Origin: Hyphococcus sp.
Lineage (GTDB): Bacteria; Pseudomonadota; Alphaproteobacteria; Caulobacterales; Parvularculaceae
Reading direction: 5' to 3'
Assembly (NCBI GenBank): GCA_021776335.1
Contig: JAJFGB010000001.1
Location: forward strand, 365,431-429,430
Length of the DNA stretch: 64,000 bases
Program-made: the position numbers and the translations under genes
Part shown: positions 18,741-26,967 of the stretch, in pieces
Numbering within the stretch: position 1 is the stretch's first letter
Layout: each line of letters starts with the position of its first letter
The notes under the pieces: generated by a model
Seen by the model: the letters and a program-made list of their open reading frames with translations, nothing else
Databases searched by the model: none
Told to the model about the DNA's origin: nothing

Positions 18741-19667
18741 CTATGACTGGTCCAGCATTGTAATCTCCGCATCGGCCATGACATGGCGCGCATAGCGGTA
18801 GTCCCGGATGAGTGATATTTTTCCGTGGTCCCAGCAAAGAAAAACGAAATAGATGATTTCAGAGGATTCATCGCCATCCGATATCAGAATGGCTGGACGA
18901 GATTCAACAAACCCCAGGGCCAAATGCACATGTTCGAGTTTGCTGTAATTGCGAAAATATCTACCGACATTGCCCGCACCTTCCGCCTTGGCGCGCTCCA
19001 CAAGGTCCAGCCTGACATCGTCAGCGAGCATCGCTCTAACGGCCTCGAAGTCACCGGCATTGAAGCGTTCAACATAGGCCGATAGCAGGCTGGCTTCAGG
19101 TTCTTGTAATATTGGCGGTGTTTCACGGTCGACCGTCTTGGAGAGCATGCGCAAATTCGCGCGTCCGCGATGCAAGGCTGCTTTGACGGCGCCGACGCTG
19201 GCGTCAAGCATCTCGGAAATTTCCGCCAGAGAGTAACCGATGACGTCCATCAAAATCACACAGCTGCGCTGCATGGGCGTCAGTTGCAGAAATATCGAGA
19301 GGGCAAGCGTCGCCAGTTCTTTATTTTCCAGCGGCGGATCAATTTCAGCCTGAAGCGGATATTCGTCTATGGGATCAGCCAAGTCGTTCTTCTTTTTTCG
19401 AAGATAGTCAATCGACTTGTTGTGGGCGATTTTGAGCAGCCAGCCTTGCAGATTTGATACTTCCGTTGTTGGCAGCAGGTAGAACGCTTTCGCCAGCACA
19501 TCCTGAACTACATCTTCCGCATCGACGACAGACCCCGTCATCCTTGCGCAATAGCGGTGGAGATTAGGCCGGAAGCTTTCAATCAGCTCGTTGAACTCCT
19601 CGCGGGCCTCGGCGAGATGCGGCGGGGTAGGTCGGGTCATTTCTTTATGCTCTTTTCCTGCAGCCAT
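18741..19667 (-). CDS. ECF sigma factor with C-terminal NTF2/SnoaL-like domain
   Basis: The 308-residue product starts at an ATG at 19667 with GGCGG upstream; ATG 19640 is the alternative. Sigma region 2 spans about 25-93 (RYCARMTGSVVDAEDVVQDVLAKAF, LQGWLLKIAHNKSIDYLR) and region 4 about 117-177 (LTPMQRSCVILMDVIGYSLAEI, VKAALHRGRANLR). From about 190 a SnoaL/NTF2-like domain follows (YVERFNAGDFEAVRAMLADDVRLDL). This layout is shared with the SigJ and ECF41-type groups, in which the C-terminal domain modulates activity in place of a separate anti-sigma factor. It is the last gene of a three-gene operon and converges on the CHASE2 kinase gene, 17 bases away. Confidence 0.9.
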   Translation of the reverse strand: MAAGKEHKEMTRPTPPHLAEAREEFNELIESFRPNLHRYCARMTGSVVDAEDVVQDVLAKAFYLLPTTEVSNLQGWLLKIAHNKSIDYLRKKKNDLADPIDEYPLQAEIDPPLENKELATLALSIFLQLTPMQRSCVILMDVIGYSLAEISEMLDASVGAVKAALHRGRANLRMLSKTVDRETPPILQEPEASLLSAYVERFNAGDFEAVRAMLADDVRLDLVERAKAEGAGNVGRYFRNYSKLEHVHLALGFVESRPAILISDGDESSEIIYFVFLCWDHGKISLIRDYRYARHVMADAEITMLDQS

Positions 19668-19713
19668 ATTCGCCGCCTAAAAACCGACGCCGTCCAATGG
19701 TTCACAGGCGTGA

Positions 19714-20034
19714 TCAGTTGAACATCTTATAGGCGCCAAGGGTAGTGAGGGATGAAATTGAAGGCGGTTCCTCGCATCGTTCTGATATTTCCGCAGTGAA
19801 CGCTTTAAACTCCTCAAATGCGAGCAGCGGGTTTTCGCCATCTTCGGTTTCCACGCTGACAAGGTGCATAAAGCTGACGCCGTCTTCCAGTTGGAACGAT
19901 GTATACCGGAATCCTTCCGGCGCCGCTTTTTCGAGGGCGCGGAATACCGATTTTATATAATCGATATTTTCCTGTGCTCTGTCGGCTTTAACTTTGTATC
20001 TGACCAGTTTTTTATAGGGGCCCGTGTCGGTCAT
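19714..20034 (-). CDS. Small ABM-like (dimeric alpha-beta barrel) protein in ECF operon
   Basis: This 106-residue protein starts at an ATG at 20034 with a near-consensus GGAGGA site. The pattern KKLVRYKVKADRAQENIDYIKSVFRALEKAAPEGFRYTSFQLEDGVSFMHLVSVE resembles antibiotic-biosynthesis-monooxygenase-like dimeric alpha-beta barrels. Proteins of this type often accompany sigma factors with SnoaL-like tails, where an enzymatic or redox-sensing role is suspected. No catalytic residues can be assigned. It lies 46 bases upstream of the sigma gene and 22 bases downstream of the exported protein gene, so the three form one operon. Confidence 0.65.
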   Translation of the reverse strand: MTDTGPYKKLVRYKVKADRAQENIDYIKSVFRALEKAAPEGFRYTSFQLEDGVSFMHLVSVETEDGENPLLAFEEFKAFTAEISERCEEPPSISSLTTLGAYKMFN

Positions 20035-20056
20035 AAGTCCTCCGATTGTTTGTTGA

Positions 20057-20857
20057 TCAGTTTGAGGGAAGGGCGTTGAGCGCCGCGTTCAATTGGTCAC
20101 GAAGACCAGCATTGATGGCAGCGAAGTCGAGACAATAGGCGCCGTCGGCGCGGGCCTCGCACAGCCGCCCCAACATCGCATCATATTCAGCGTTGATCGC
20201 GGCTCTCTCAGCAGCGCCCAACATCTGGATCATGTAAGCGGCTTTGCCATCGGCGCCACCTCTGTTGCGTGCGAAGGGATAGGTGAGGCTGAAGGGTATC
20301 TCGCCCAAATCTTCAAAAACACTGTTTGATGCATAAAACATAAAGTGGGGAACATTGAGCGTTGCGACATCACCGCCTGGCGTATAGGCGCGCAGGAACG
20401 GCGAGATCATTGTCGAAACGCCGGGTTTTTTCGGCGCGACGGTTTTCGACTTCAACGCCTCAACGAGATCGTCCACGCTCATCCCCCCGGCGCGTTGCGC
20501 TTCGGCATAAAACCATGCGGGCGCGAGCGTTCGCGATCCTTCAGCGTCGAAACATATGGGGATCAGGAGGTCGTCTCGATATTCGCGATAATTTGGCAGC
20601 TCTTCGATGTCAGTCCGCGCGACAAAGCAGGTATAGCCATTATCGCCGATACGCGACTGGCGCAGTCCGGCTTCCGGATCATAGAGATAAACGCTTGCCG
20701 CATCACGCAGATGTGACGGCGCAGCGCTGAGTGCCAGTTCTGTTTCCAGGTCCGGGGCCAAAACAGGCGCTGGTGATTGGGCGCCAGCTGCGCCGCAGCC
20801 CATGAACAAAAGCCCTGTGGATATCGCGGCGAGTTTAAGGTGAACTGACTGGCGCAT
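20057..20857 (-). CDS. Exported protein of unknown function, first gene of ECF-sigma operon
   Basis: The ATG at 20857 has a GGAGGGC site. The 266-residue product has a signal peptide with MGCGAAGAQ near the cleavage site; the Cys gives a possible but imperfect lipobox, so it is either a lipoprotein or a periplasmic protein. Four more Cys and many aromatics follow; CFVARTDIEELPNYREYRDDLLIPICFD suggests a folded domain, but I do not recognise the family. It leads the operon with an ABM-like protein and an ECF sigma factor, so a role in sensing or responding to the same stress is plausible. Confidence 0.7.
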   Translation of the reverse strand: MRQSVHLKLAAISTGLLFMGCGAAGAQSPAPVLAPDLETELALSAAPSHLRDAASVYLYDPEAGLRQSRIGDNGYTCFVARTDIEELPNYREYRDDLLIPICFDAEGSRTLAPAWFYAEAQRAGGMSVDDLVEALKSKTVAPKKPGVSTMISPFLRAYTPGGDVATLNVPHFMFYASNSVFEDLGEIPFSLTYPFARNRGGADGKAAYMIQMLGAAERAAINAEYDAMLGRLCEARADGAYCLDFAAINAGLRDQLNAALNALPSN

Positions 20858-21061
20858 AAGGCCCTCCTGTGATGTCGGTTATCTGGAAGACGAATGGGGA
20901 AGTCCAAAAGATACGGGGGATGAAGAAAAAATTACCGGGCGAGGAAACCGGGACATCTCCTGCAATGCTGATGTGTCATTTGCGGGGTTCCCGGTTGGTC
21001 CCGATTGGCATTGTCCCGGCGATAGGTCTAAGCTTCGGACGCATCAAAAGGAGATAGGGCT

Positions 21062-21592
21062 ATGCGGTTCTTCGTTTTCCTGTTTTTTGTTGTGTTATCC
21101 ACCGGCGCGGCGGCGCAGATGTCGGTGACGACCATCGGTTCCACCGACGGCGCTGAATGTTATGACAATGCGCGTAGTGATTTTTCAACGGATACCGGGC
21201 CGTGTGATCGCGCGCTTAAGGATGGCGGCACCACGCGACGCGATAAAATGAAAACCCATGTCAATCGCGGCATCATTCATAATCGTAATGGCGATCTGAC
21301 GGCGGCGGTTGCAGATTTTAACGCTGCACTCGCAATGGATGACCAGGTCGCCGAGGCGTACCTCAATCGTGGTAATTCACACTACATAGCGCAACGCCAT
21401 GATGCAGCGCTCGCAGATTATGAGCTCTCTCTGGCGCTTGGCGTTCAAAAGCCCTGGGCCGCCTGGTATAATATCGGCCTTGTTTATGATGCGAAAAAAG
21501 ACGCGGGCAAAGCGCGAGAAGCTTATGAAAAGGCGCTCGAGTTAAATGCGAATTTCTCGCTGGCGCGCGAAAAGCTGGAGGAGCGTCAATAG
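21062..21592 (+). CDS. Exported TPR protein
   Basis: The ATG at 21062 follows an AAGGAGA site. The 176-residue product begins with a signal peptide (MRFFVFLFFVVLSTGAAAQ), then carries about three TPR units from residue 60 on: KTHVNRGIIHNRNGDLTAAVADFNAALAMD, AEAYLNRGNSHYIAQRHDAALADYELSL and AAWYNIGLVYDAKKDAGKAREAYEKALEL. It should act as a periplasmic scaffold; the partner is unknown. The gap to the threonine synthase gene is 54 bases and the two could be co-transcribed, although their functions are unrelated. Confidence 0.82.
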   Translation: MRFFVFLFFVVLSTGAAAQMSVTTIGSTDGAECYDNARSDFSTDTGPCDRALKDGGTTRRDKMKTHVNRGIIHNRNGDLTAAVADFNAALAMDDQVAEAYLNRGNSHYIAQRHDAALADYELSLALGVQKPWAAWYNIGLVYDAKKDAGKAREAYEKALELNANFSLAREKLEERQ

Positions 21593-21646
21593 GTTTCGAC
21601 CTTCGCCCATTGACGCCGCGCCGGATGCACGGTTAATCGACAAAGA

Positions 21647-22861
21647 ATGAGCTTTGTCACCCATCTTGAATGTTCCTATACCGGCGAGCGCTATGAGGCG
21701 GGTCGCGTTCACAATTTATCGGAAGCCGGCAAGCCGCTTCTGGTGCGTTATGACCTTAAGGCGCTCGCGAAAGCCGTCAGTAAAGACGATTTGGCCACGC
21801 GCCGTGAAGGCTTTTGGCGTTATAGCGAATTCCTGCCCGTTGAAAAAGCCGAAAACCGCATCTCGCTGGGCGAGGTTGTCACGCCCTTGATGCGGCTAAC
21901 GCACAGCGAACAACGATTGGGGCTTTCCGGTGAGCTGATCGTCAAGGATGAGGGACGGTTGCCAACGGGATCGTTCAAGGCGCGGGGTCTCGCCCTTGCG
22001 GTTTCGATGGCGAAGGAACTGGGGCTCTCCCATCTGGCGATCCCGACAAACGGTAATGCGGGGGCGGCGATGGCGGCTTATGCGAGCGCTGCGGGTATGA
22101 AGACCACGGTCTTCTGCCCCGATGATACGCCGAAAGTAAATGTCGATGAAATCGCGATGCAGGGCGGCGATGTTTATTGCGTCAATGGTCTCATCAATGA
22201 CTGCGGAAGAATCGTCGGGGAGGGCAAGGAAAAAGCCGGCTGGTTCGATGTTTCGACCCTGAAAGAGCCTTATCGGATTGAAGGTAAGAAGACGATGGGT
22301 CTCGAACTTGCCGAGCAATTGGGCTGGGAACTTCCCGACGCGATCTTTTATCCAACCGGCGGCGGCACCGGCCTCATCGGCATGTGGAAAGCCTTTGAAG
22401 AACTTGAAGCGATCGGCTGGATCGGCTCGAAACGCCCGAAAATGATTGCGGTGCAGGCGGCAGGCTGCGCGCCGATTGTCAAAGCCTGGGAGGAGGGCGC
22501 TGAACACGCGCCGCTCTGGGAGAACGCTCAGACGGCGGCGGCAGGCATTCGCGTGCCGATTGCGGTGGGCGATTTTTTAATTCTGCGCGCCGTCCGAGAG
22601 TCCGACGGATTCGCGATTGCTATCGAAGAAGAAGTGATCTTCGACGCCTGGTCGAAAATTGGCCGTTCCGAAGGTGTGATGTTATGCCCCGAAGGCGCCG
22701 CTACTTACGCCGCTTACGAACAATCGCTCGCTGATGGCCGCGTCTCGGCGTCGGACCGCGTTGTTCTCTTTAATTGCGCCACCGGGCTAAAATACCCTTT
22801 GCCGCCGGCCACGCAATCTATCGATCAGACCAAGGAAATTGATTACACGCGCTTTATGTGA
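21647..22861 (+). CDS. thrC: Threonine synthase (PLP-dependent, fold type II)
   Basis: This 404-residue enzyme should convert O-phosphohomoserine to threonine and phosphate in the last step of threonine synthesis. The fold-type-II pattern is clear: the PLP lysine sits in GSFKARGLALAVS, the phosphate-binding loop is NGNAGAAMAAYA, and the PTGGGTGLIGMWK loop holds the PLP phosphate. The N-terminal block (LECSYTGERYEAGR) and the length match the threonine synthase group rather than cysteine synthase or threonine dehydratase. The symbol is by family; a related beta-elimination activity cannot be excluded. No other amino-acid genes adjoin it. Confidence 0.75.
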   Translation: MSFVTHLECSYTGERYEAGRVHNLSEAGKPLLVRYDLKALAKAVSKDDLATRREGFWRYSEFLPVEKAENRISLGEVVTPLMRLTHSEQRLGLSGELIVKDEGRLPTGSFKARGLALAVSMAKELGLSHLAIPTNGNAGAAMAAYASAAGMKTTVFCPDDTPKVNVDEIAMQGGDVYCVNGLINDCGRIVGEGKEKAGWFDVSTLKEPYRIEGKKTMGLELAEQLGWELPDAIFYPTGGGTGLIGMWKAFEELEAIGWIGSKRPKMIAVQAAGCAPIVKAWEEGAEHAPLWENAQTAAAGIRVPIAVGDFLILRAVRESDGFAIAIEEEVIFDAWSKIGRSEGVMLCPEGAATYAAYEQSLADGRVSASDRVVLFNCATGLKYPLPPATQSIDQTKEIDYTRFM

Positions 22862-22989
22862 ACGGGCGTAAAGTGCGAAAAGATCTGTGATCAAATCATT
22901 AAATTGAGTAGCGTTGTTACGACGTGTACAGTTTGATGGTTGAAAACTAAAAAATAATCACCATATACACTTCAATAGAGGGGGCTCTG

Positions 22990-23544
22990 ATGAATCCTGT
23001 TCACGCCATTCTTGTGTTGATCATCCGCCTTTGGGCCGCTGGCGTGATGCTGTCATCGGCGACGGCATTGTCACTTTGGCCGCTTGAATTCTGGGACGAA
23101 CAAACTGCAACAAGTTCGTTTGCTATACGAAATTATGTCAGCACGGGCATCTGGTTTGTGATCGGCGTATCGGCGTGGATTCTGGGGCCAAGAGTGGCCA
23201 GGGCGACGTATTCCGGAAAGAACGTGGGCGGCATAAACATTCACGTTAATGCTGATAATTTGGTGGCGATTGGTTGCTTTCTGATCGGCGCATTTTATCT
23301 CGCGCAGTACGTCCCCAGCTCCATTATGAACGCTTTATACATTTTCGTAGACACCGCTCATCATGACAGCAGCATGACACGCGCCTTGGGAAATCTGCAA
23401 TTAAATCCGATAAATGTTGAGGCGTTTTTGAACAGTTCAGTGTCGATCATCATTGCATCATGGATGGCTTTCCGGCCGCGCGATTTTGCCACTATGTTTT
23501 CGAAACTCCGCAGCGCGGGCCTGGCGAAAGTTGAAACAAAATAA
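22990..23544 (+). CDS. Four-helix membrane protein of unknown function
   Basis: The ATG at 22990 has a GAGGGGG site. The 184-residue product has four predicted membrane segments (about 5-30, 50-70, 92-118 and 145-160). I do not recognise a family. It lies 24 bases upstream of another unknown membrane protein with which it probably forms an operon. Confidence 0.6.
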   Translation: MNPVHAILVLIIRLWAAGVMLSSATALSLWPLEFWDEQTATSSFAIRNYVSTGIWFVIGVSAWILGPRVARATYSGKNVGGINIHVNADNLVAIGCFLIGAFYLAQYVPSSIMNALYIFVDTAHHDSSMTRALGNLQLNPINVEAFLNSSVSIIIASWMAFRPRDFATMFSKLRSAGLAKVETK

Positions 23545-23568
23545 TACGATTCAAATGAGGAGAACTTG

Positions 23569-24423
23569 ATGACAACGGTAACGAACGTACACAAGCCGAC
23601 GGCAAAAATGCTGCTCGGTGATGCGTTGCGTTATACGCGGTCGAATTTCAAAATATTCTTCATCTTTGGCGGGATATTGATCCTCGCTCCAAAACTGATC
23701 CGCATTTTATTGTTATGGTCTCAAGATGATCCGGAATTATTCGGGCTCGGGGCGTTGGAATGGCCAGTTTATTTTGTGGGCGTTATTCTGAATGCAATTT
23801 TCGCTTATAATGTTCATCGTTTTGTTTTGTGCGGCCAGCGCACGTTTTCGTTCGCGCTCGGCAAAACTTTCTGGCTGTTTTTCGCGGCAGTTCTGATAAT
23901 CGCACTGGTCTTTTTGATTCCCCATGAAATCATCGAAAATTACTCTGCAGCCGACCGGCTTTATGGGTCAGCTGGAGAGATCCAATTTGTTTCAATGGTG
24001 AGCTGGTTCATTATAGTTCTTGGCGTTCAAACTATGGTTAGCATCCTGATCCTTGCCCTGTTCGCAAGGTTCTTGACGATACCACCGCACATAGCTGCGC
24101 AGGGAAAAATCGCCTGGGGTGCAAATCTGGCAATCGGACGGGCGCTGTATTGGCAGATTGTCTTGGGCCTGCTCTTTTTGCATGTGTTCCTGAATCTCTA
24201 TGCATTCTTGGTGGGTATGGGCCTTTGGCCGATTCAGGAGAGTTTTATGAGCGTGGAGGATGATCACTATGCTCTTGTCTCACTGACGCTTCGCGAAGTT
24301 TTTTTTGCCCCGATAAGTTTCTTTTCTGTGCTCCTTGGCGCCACATTTACGTCTGCTGCGCTGATCCGTGGGTCGGAGTATCTGGGTTATCCTGATCCAC
24401 GTGTGGAGGGTGTGTCGGCATAG
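23569..24423 (+). CDS. Multi-pass membrane protein of unknown function
   Basis: I start at the ATG at 23569 (284 residues), preceded by GAGGA; an overlapping TTG at 23566 is less likely. Six hydrophobic segments are visible. The first 25 residues, with LLGDALRYTRSNFKIFFIFGG, resemble the entry of DUF-type bacterial membrane proteins in which an amphipathic N-terminus precedes paired helices, but I cannot name the family. It is likely co-transcribed with the membrane gene upstream and perhaps with the DUF1304 gene downstream (88-base gap). Confidence 0.6.
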   Translation: MTTVTNVHKPTAKMLLGDALRYTRSNFKIFFIFGGILILAPKLIRILLLWSQDDPELFGLGALEWPVYFVGVILNAIFAYNVHRFVLCGQRTFSFALGKTFWLFFAAVLIIALVFLIPHEIIENYSAADRLYGSAGEIQFVSMVSWFIIVLGVQTMVSILILALFARFLTIPPHIAAQGKIAWGANLAIGRALYWQIVLGLLFLHVFLNLYAFLVGMGLWPIQESFMSVEDDHYALVSLTLREVFFAPISFFSVLLGATFTSAALIRGSEYLGYPDPRVEGVSA

Positions 24424-24511
24424 TGCTTTTGTGCGCTGCCGCACTGGCGGCGGGTACTGCTGGCCCCACAAACCCCTTTCCCAAATCGCCAATTCAGGGC
24501 AGGATCAACCC

Positions 24512-24874
24512 ATGAAAATACTCTCTTTCCTCGCAGTTCTTATCGTTGCCGGCCTCCATCTGGGGTTTTTGACCCTGGAAATGTTCTTCTGGGATCATGA
24601 GATCGGGCGCCGTGTGTTTTCCATGACGCCGGAGCTCTCGGCGGAAACCGCAGTGCTTGCGGCCAATCAGGGGCTCTATAACGGGTTTCTGGCTGCCGGT
24701 TTGGTTTGGGGATTGCTTGCTCAAAAACGTGACGTGATTTTCTTTTTTCTCGGTTGCGTCATTGTCGCCGGCATCTTCGGCGCAGTGACAGCAAAGCCGA
24801 CCATTTTGTTTACGCAAAGCCTGCCCGCCATCGTTGCTTTCGTCTTCACCTTGCTGGCGCGACCGGAGAAATAG
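24512..24874 (+). CDS. DUF1304-family small membrane protein
   Basis: The open frame begins at 24368 inside the previous gene, but the ATG at 24512 with upstream AGGA begins the conserved part, giving 120 residues. It has four short helices, and the first carries the DUF1304 signature HLGFLTLEMFFWDHEIGRRVF. The NQGLYNGFLAAGLVWGLL block is also typical. DUF1304 proteins are inner-membrane proteins of unknown function. Next comes a 27-residue single-helix ORF, three bases after its stop. Confidence 0.78.
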   Translation: MKILSFLAVLIVAGLHLGFLTLEMFFWDHEIGRRVFSMTPELSAETAVLAANQGLYNGFLAAGLVWGLLAQKRDVIFFFLGCVIVAGIFGAVTAKPTILFTQSLPAIVAFVFTLLARPEK

Positions 24875-24877
24875 ATC

Positions 24878-24961
24878 ATGACGTCGAAGCACTGGCTGAT
24901 GCTGGCCCTGTTTATTTTTCTGGCGATTGCCGGCACGATTCTCATCGTGGCCTATACATAA
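24878..24961 (+). CDS. Putative 27-residue single-helix membrane protein
   Basis: An ATG three bases after the DUF1304 stop opens a 27-codon frame ending in TAA. The translation is almost entirely one hydrophobic helix (LMLALFIFLAIAGTILIVAY) with a short Thr-Ser-Lys-His-Trp N-terminus. A GGAG lies 6-9 bases upstream, inside the end of the DUF1304 gene, consistent with translational coupling. Only conservation would establish that it is real. Confidence 0.45.
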   Translation: MTSKHWLMLALFIFLAIAGTILIVAYT

Positions 24962-24994
24962 AACGCTGTTTTAGCCACGCCGAGGAATTCAGCG

Positions 24995-25576
24995 ATGACC
25001 AAACGTTATTGGTTTATATCTTCTTTCGTCGCTGTGCTGCTCATCGGCGGGGGCGTTTTTTTTGCCGCCAAGAAAAATTATGAATACAGGTTTACCGAAC
25101 TGCAGCTGCAGGAAAAACTCGGCCAGCGGCTGCCCTTCAACAAAACATATCTATACGTCTTTGATGTGACGCTGGATGGGCCGCGTGTCGACCTGATCGA
25201 AGGCAGCGACCGCGTCGCCGCCGGAATTGATATTGTGTTGAACATCAAGATTGGCGGCGGTGCAGTACCCCTGACCGGCGCCGTCGATCTATCCGGCGCC
25301 ATTGATTATCAGTCTGAAACAGGCGAATTTTTTCTGATTGATCCGATTATTGAATCTCTGGCCATTGATGGCGTGCCGGAACGCTATGCGGATCAAAGCC
25401 GCAGCGTCATCGAAAGTGCACTGGCGGCCTATTACGAGACGCGGCCGATTTATACGCTGGAAGGAACGGATGCTGCGAAAGTCGCCGGGCGTTTACTCCT
25501 CAAAGACGTGACGGTCAGGAATGAAGAACTGGTTGTCACGCTTGGCCTCGATAAAAACAAAAATCCTGCGCACTGA
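24995..25576 (+). CDS. Envelope DUF1439 (YceB-like) protein
   Basis: The ATG at 24995 has a GAGGAA site. An uncleaved or signal-anchor helix at about 7-25 is followed by the DUF1439 pattern: EYRFTELQLQEKLGQRLPFNK, then alternating strands such as VTLDGPRVDLIEGSDRVAAGIDIVLN and a C-terminal helix IESALAAYYETRPIYTLEG. E. coli YceB belongs to this lipid-binding-like family. This one lacks a lipobox, so it is membrane-anchored by its N-terminus. Its stop overlaps the ATG of the acyltransferase gene by one base, so the pair is translationally coupled and probably works on lipids. Confidence 0.7.
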   Translation: MTKRYWFISSFVAVLLIGGGVFFAAKKNYEYRFTELQLQEKLGQRLPFNKTYLYVFDVTLDGPRVDLIEGSDRVAAGIDIVLNIKIGGGAVPLTGAVDLSGAIDYQSETGEFFLIDPIIESLAIDGVPERYADQSRSVIESALAAYYETRPIYTLEGTDAAKVAGRLLLKDVTVRNEELVVTLGLDKNKNPAH

Positions 25577-26157
25577 TGGATTTTATTTTTCGCCCCATCG
25601 GCAAGCTGCTGTTTGAACTGTTCCGGGCGATTGGCCTTTTTGCGTATCGCCTTTCGGGCTGGAAGGTGGAGGGCGCCCTACCGCCCACAGACAAGTTCGT
25701 GGTCATCGCGGCGCCTCATACATCGAATTGGGACTTGCCTTTCATGCTGGGCGTTGCGCTTTTTTTCAGGGTGCATCTTAAATGGATGGGCAAAGCGGAA
25801 TTATTCAAGCCGCCCTTTGGCTGGTTCATGCGCGCCCTTGGCGGCATCGCCATTGACCGGTCAAAAGCCAATGATGTCGTTTCGCAGATGGTTGATATTT
25901 ATAATGCCGCTGACCGGCTGGCTGTGGCGATCCCGCCTGAGGGGACGCGCGCCAAAGTCCGCTACTGGAAGACCGGATTTTACAATATCGCGCATGTTGC
26001 AGGCGTGCCGATTGCGCTTGGCTTTCTTGATTACAAACGCAAAGTTGGCGGCATCGGCATGACGTTTTATACAACCGGCGACTATGATGCAGATCTTGCG
26101 GTCATTAAGAAATTTTACAGCGGTGTGACCGGCAAGTTTCCACCCGACGCTGCGTAA
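25576..26157 (+). CDS. PlsC-type 1-acylglycerol-3-phosphate acyltransferase-like protein
   Basis: This 193-residue protein carries both acyltransferase motifs: HTSNWD (the HX4D catalytic block) near residue 48 and PEGTR near residue 117, with KAELFKPPFGWFMRALGGIAIDR between them. It is shorter than PlsC and lacks a clear membrane anchor apart from the hydrophobic N-terminus. Members of this small acyltransferase family include lyso-ornithine lipid and other lysophospholipid acylating enzymes, and the acceptor is not known here. It starts in the stop codon of the DUF1439 gene. Confidence 0.8.
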   Translation: MDFIFRPIGKLLFELFRAIGLFAYRLSGWKVEGALPPTDKFVVIAAPHTSNWDLPFMLGVALFFRVHLKWMGKAELFKPPFGWFMRALGGIAIDRSKANDVVSQMVDIYNAADRLAVAIPPEGTRAKVRYWKTGFYNIAHVAGVPIALGFLDYKRKVGGIGMTFYTTGDYDADLAVIKKFYSGVTGKFPPDAA

Positions 26158-26212
26158 AATTCATCGTCGTCAACAGGGTAAAATTTCTCGCGCGAAGAAC
26201 GGCGCCATTGGG

Positions 26213-26761
26213 CTAATCAATCCGCTCATAATAGATTTCCATGTATAATTTCCACTCGTCGCCTTCTTTGAGGTAACTGTCATAGTCTCGAGTGTTCTCG
26301 TCTTCGTAGACCATCACATTCTTGCGCTCTTCCAATTCACCATTCTTTCCCAGCGTTGTGTAAAAGAGTGTCAGGGTGGAGGATTTGTCGTCATAATTTC
26401 CATGCATTTCGAGGATCTGCGGGGACAATGAATCTACCCAGGTGCCGACATATTTTTCCTTGGATGGATCATAGCCCAATGTTGCGAAGCCAACATACGG
26501 CGCTTCGGCGCCCGGGAGCTCCAGCTTTCCAATCGACCATAAGTCACCGATCATTGTGTTTGTTTCTACCCCAATGATCTGCTCCACCGCTTGATCTGCT
26601 CCTCTGTGCATGGAAAGCGTCGCTTGCCATGTTCCCTCATCCATCTTGAGCATCTCATGTTCTTTTAATGCCGAGGAAAGGGCCGAGGGTGAGATGCCGA
26701 AGCTGGTCAGCAATATAATTGCCGCTAGGATGAATTTCTGGGCGATGAATTTGTGGGGCAC
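26213..26761 (-). CDS. Exported DUF1579-like protein
   Basis: There is no ATG near the start. I choose a GTG at 26761, preceded by AAGG at good spacing, which puts a signal peptide right at the N-terminus (FILAAIILLTSFGISPSALS); a GTG at 26785 is the alternative. The 182-residue product has the DUF1579 pattern: EHEMLKMDEGTWQATLSMHRG, then GYDPSKEKYVGTWVDSLSPQILEMHGNYDD, typical of a lipocalin-like beta barrel. Function unknown. It is downstream of the S41 peptidase on the same strand, with a 206-base gap. Confidence 0.65.
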   Translation of the reverse strand: MPHKFIAQKFILAAIILLTSFGISPSALSSALKEHEMLKMDEGTWQATLSMHRGADQAVEQIIGVETNTMIGDLWSIGKLELPGAEAPYVGFATLGYDPSKEKYVGTWVDSLSPQILEMHGNYDDKSSTLTLFYTTLGKNGELEERKNVMVYEDENTRDYDSYLKEGDEWKLYMEIYYERID

Positions 26762-26967
26762 AAAATAGCCTTTCTGCAGGGTCACGCCTGTAACGTTAAA
26801 ACATTGACGTGCAGCTTTCTCGAACCTCCAAAGAAAGTCAATTGCCTTTTCTCTAGCGCATTCGTTATATCAGATTCCCGGGCGTCAGCGGCCGGGTCCA
26901 ACAGCAATGTGAACCTTGCAATTATTAAGAAACACGATGTTGGCGTGGCGCGTAAGTTTCCAGACAG

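Noticed and set aside
18729-18747. GTCATA/TATGAC inverted repeat as a bidirectional terminator between the kinase and sigma genes
   Set aside because: Only six pairs, no T-run on either strand, and it overlaps the sigma stop codon.
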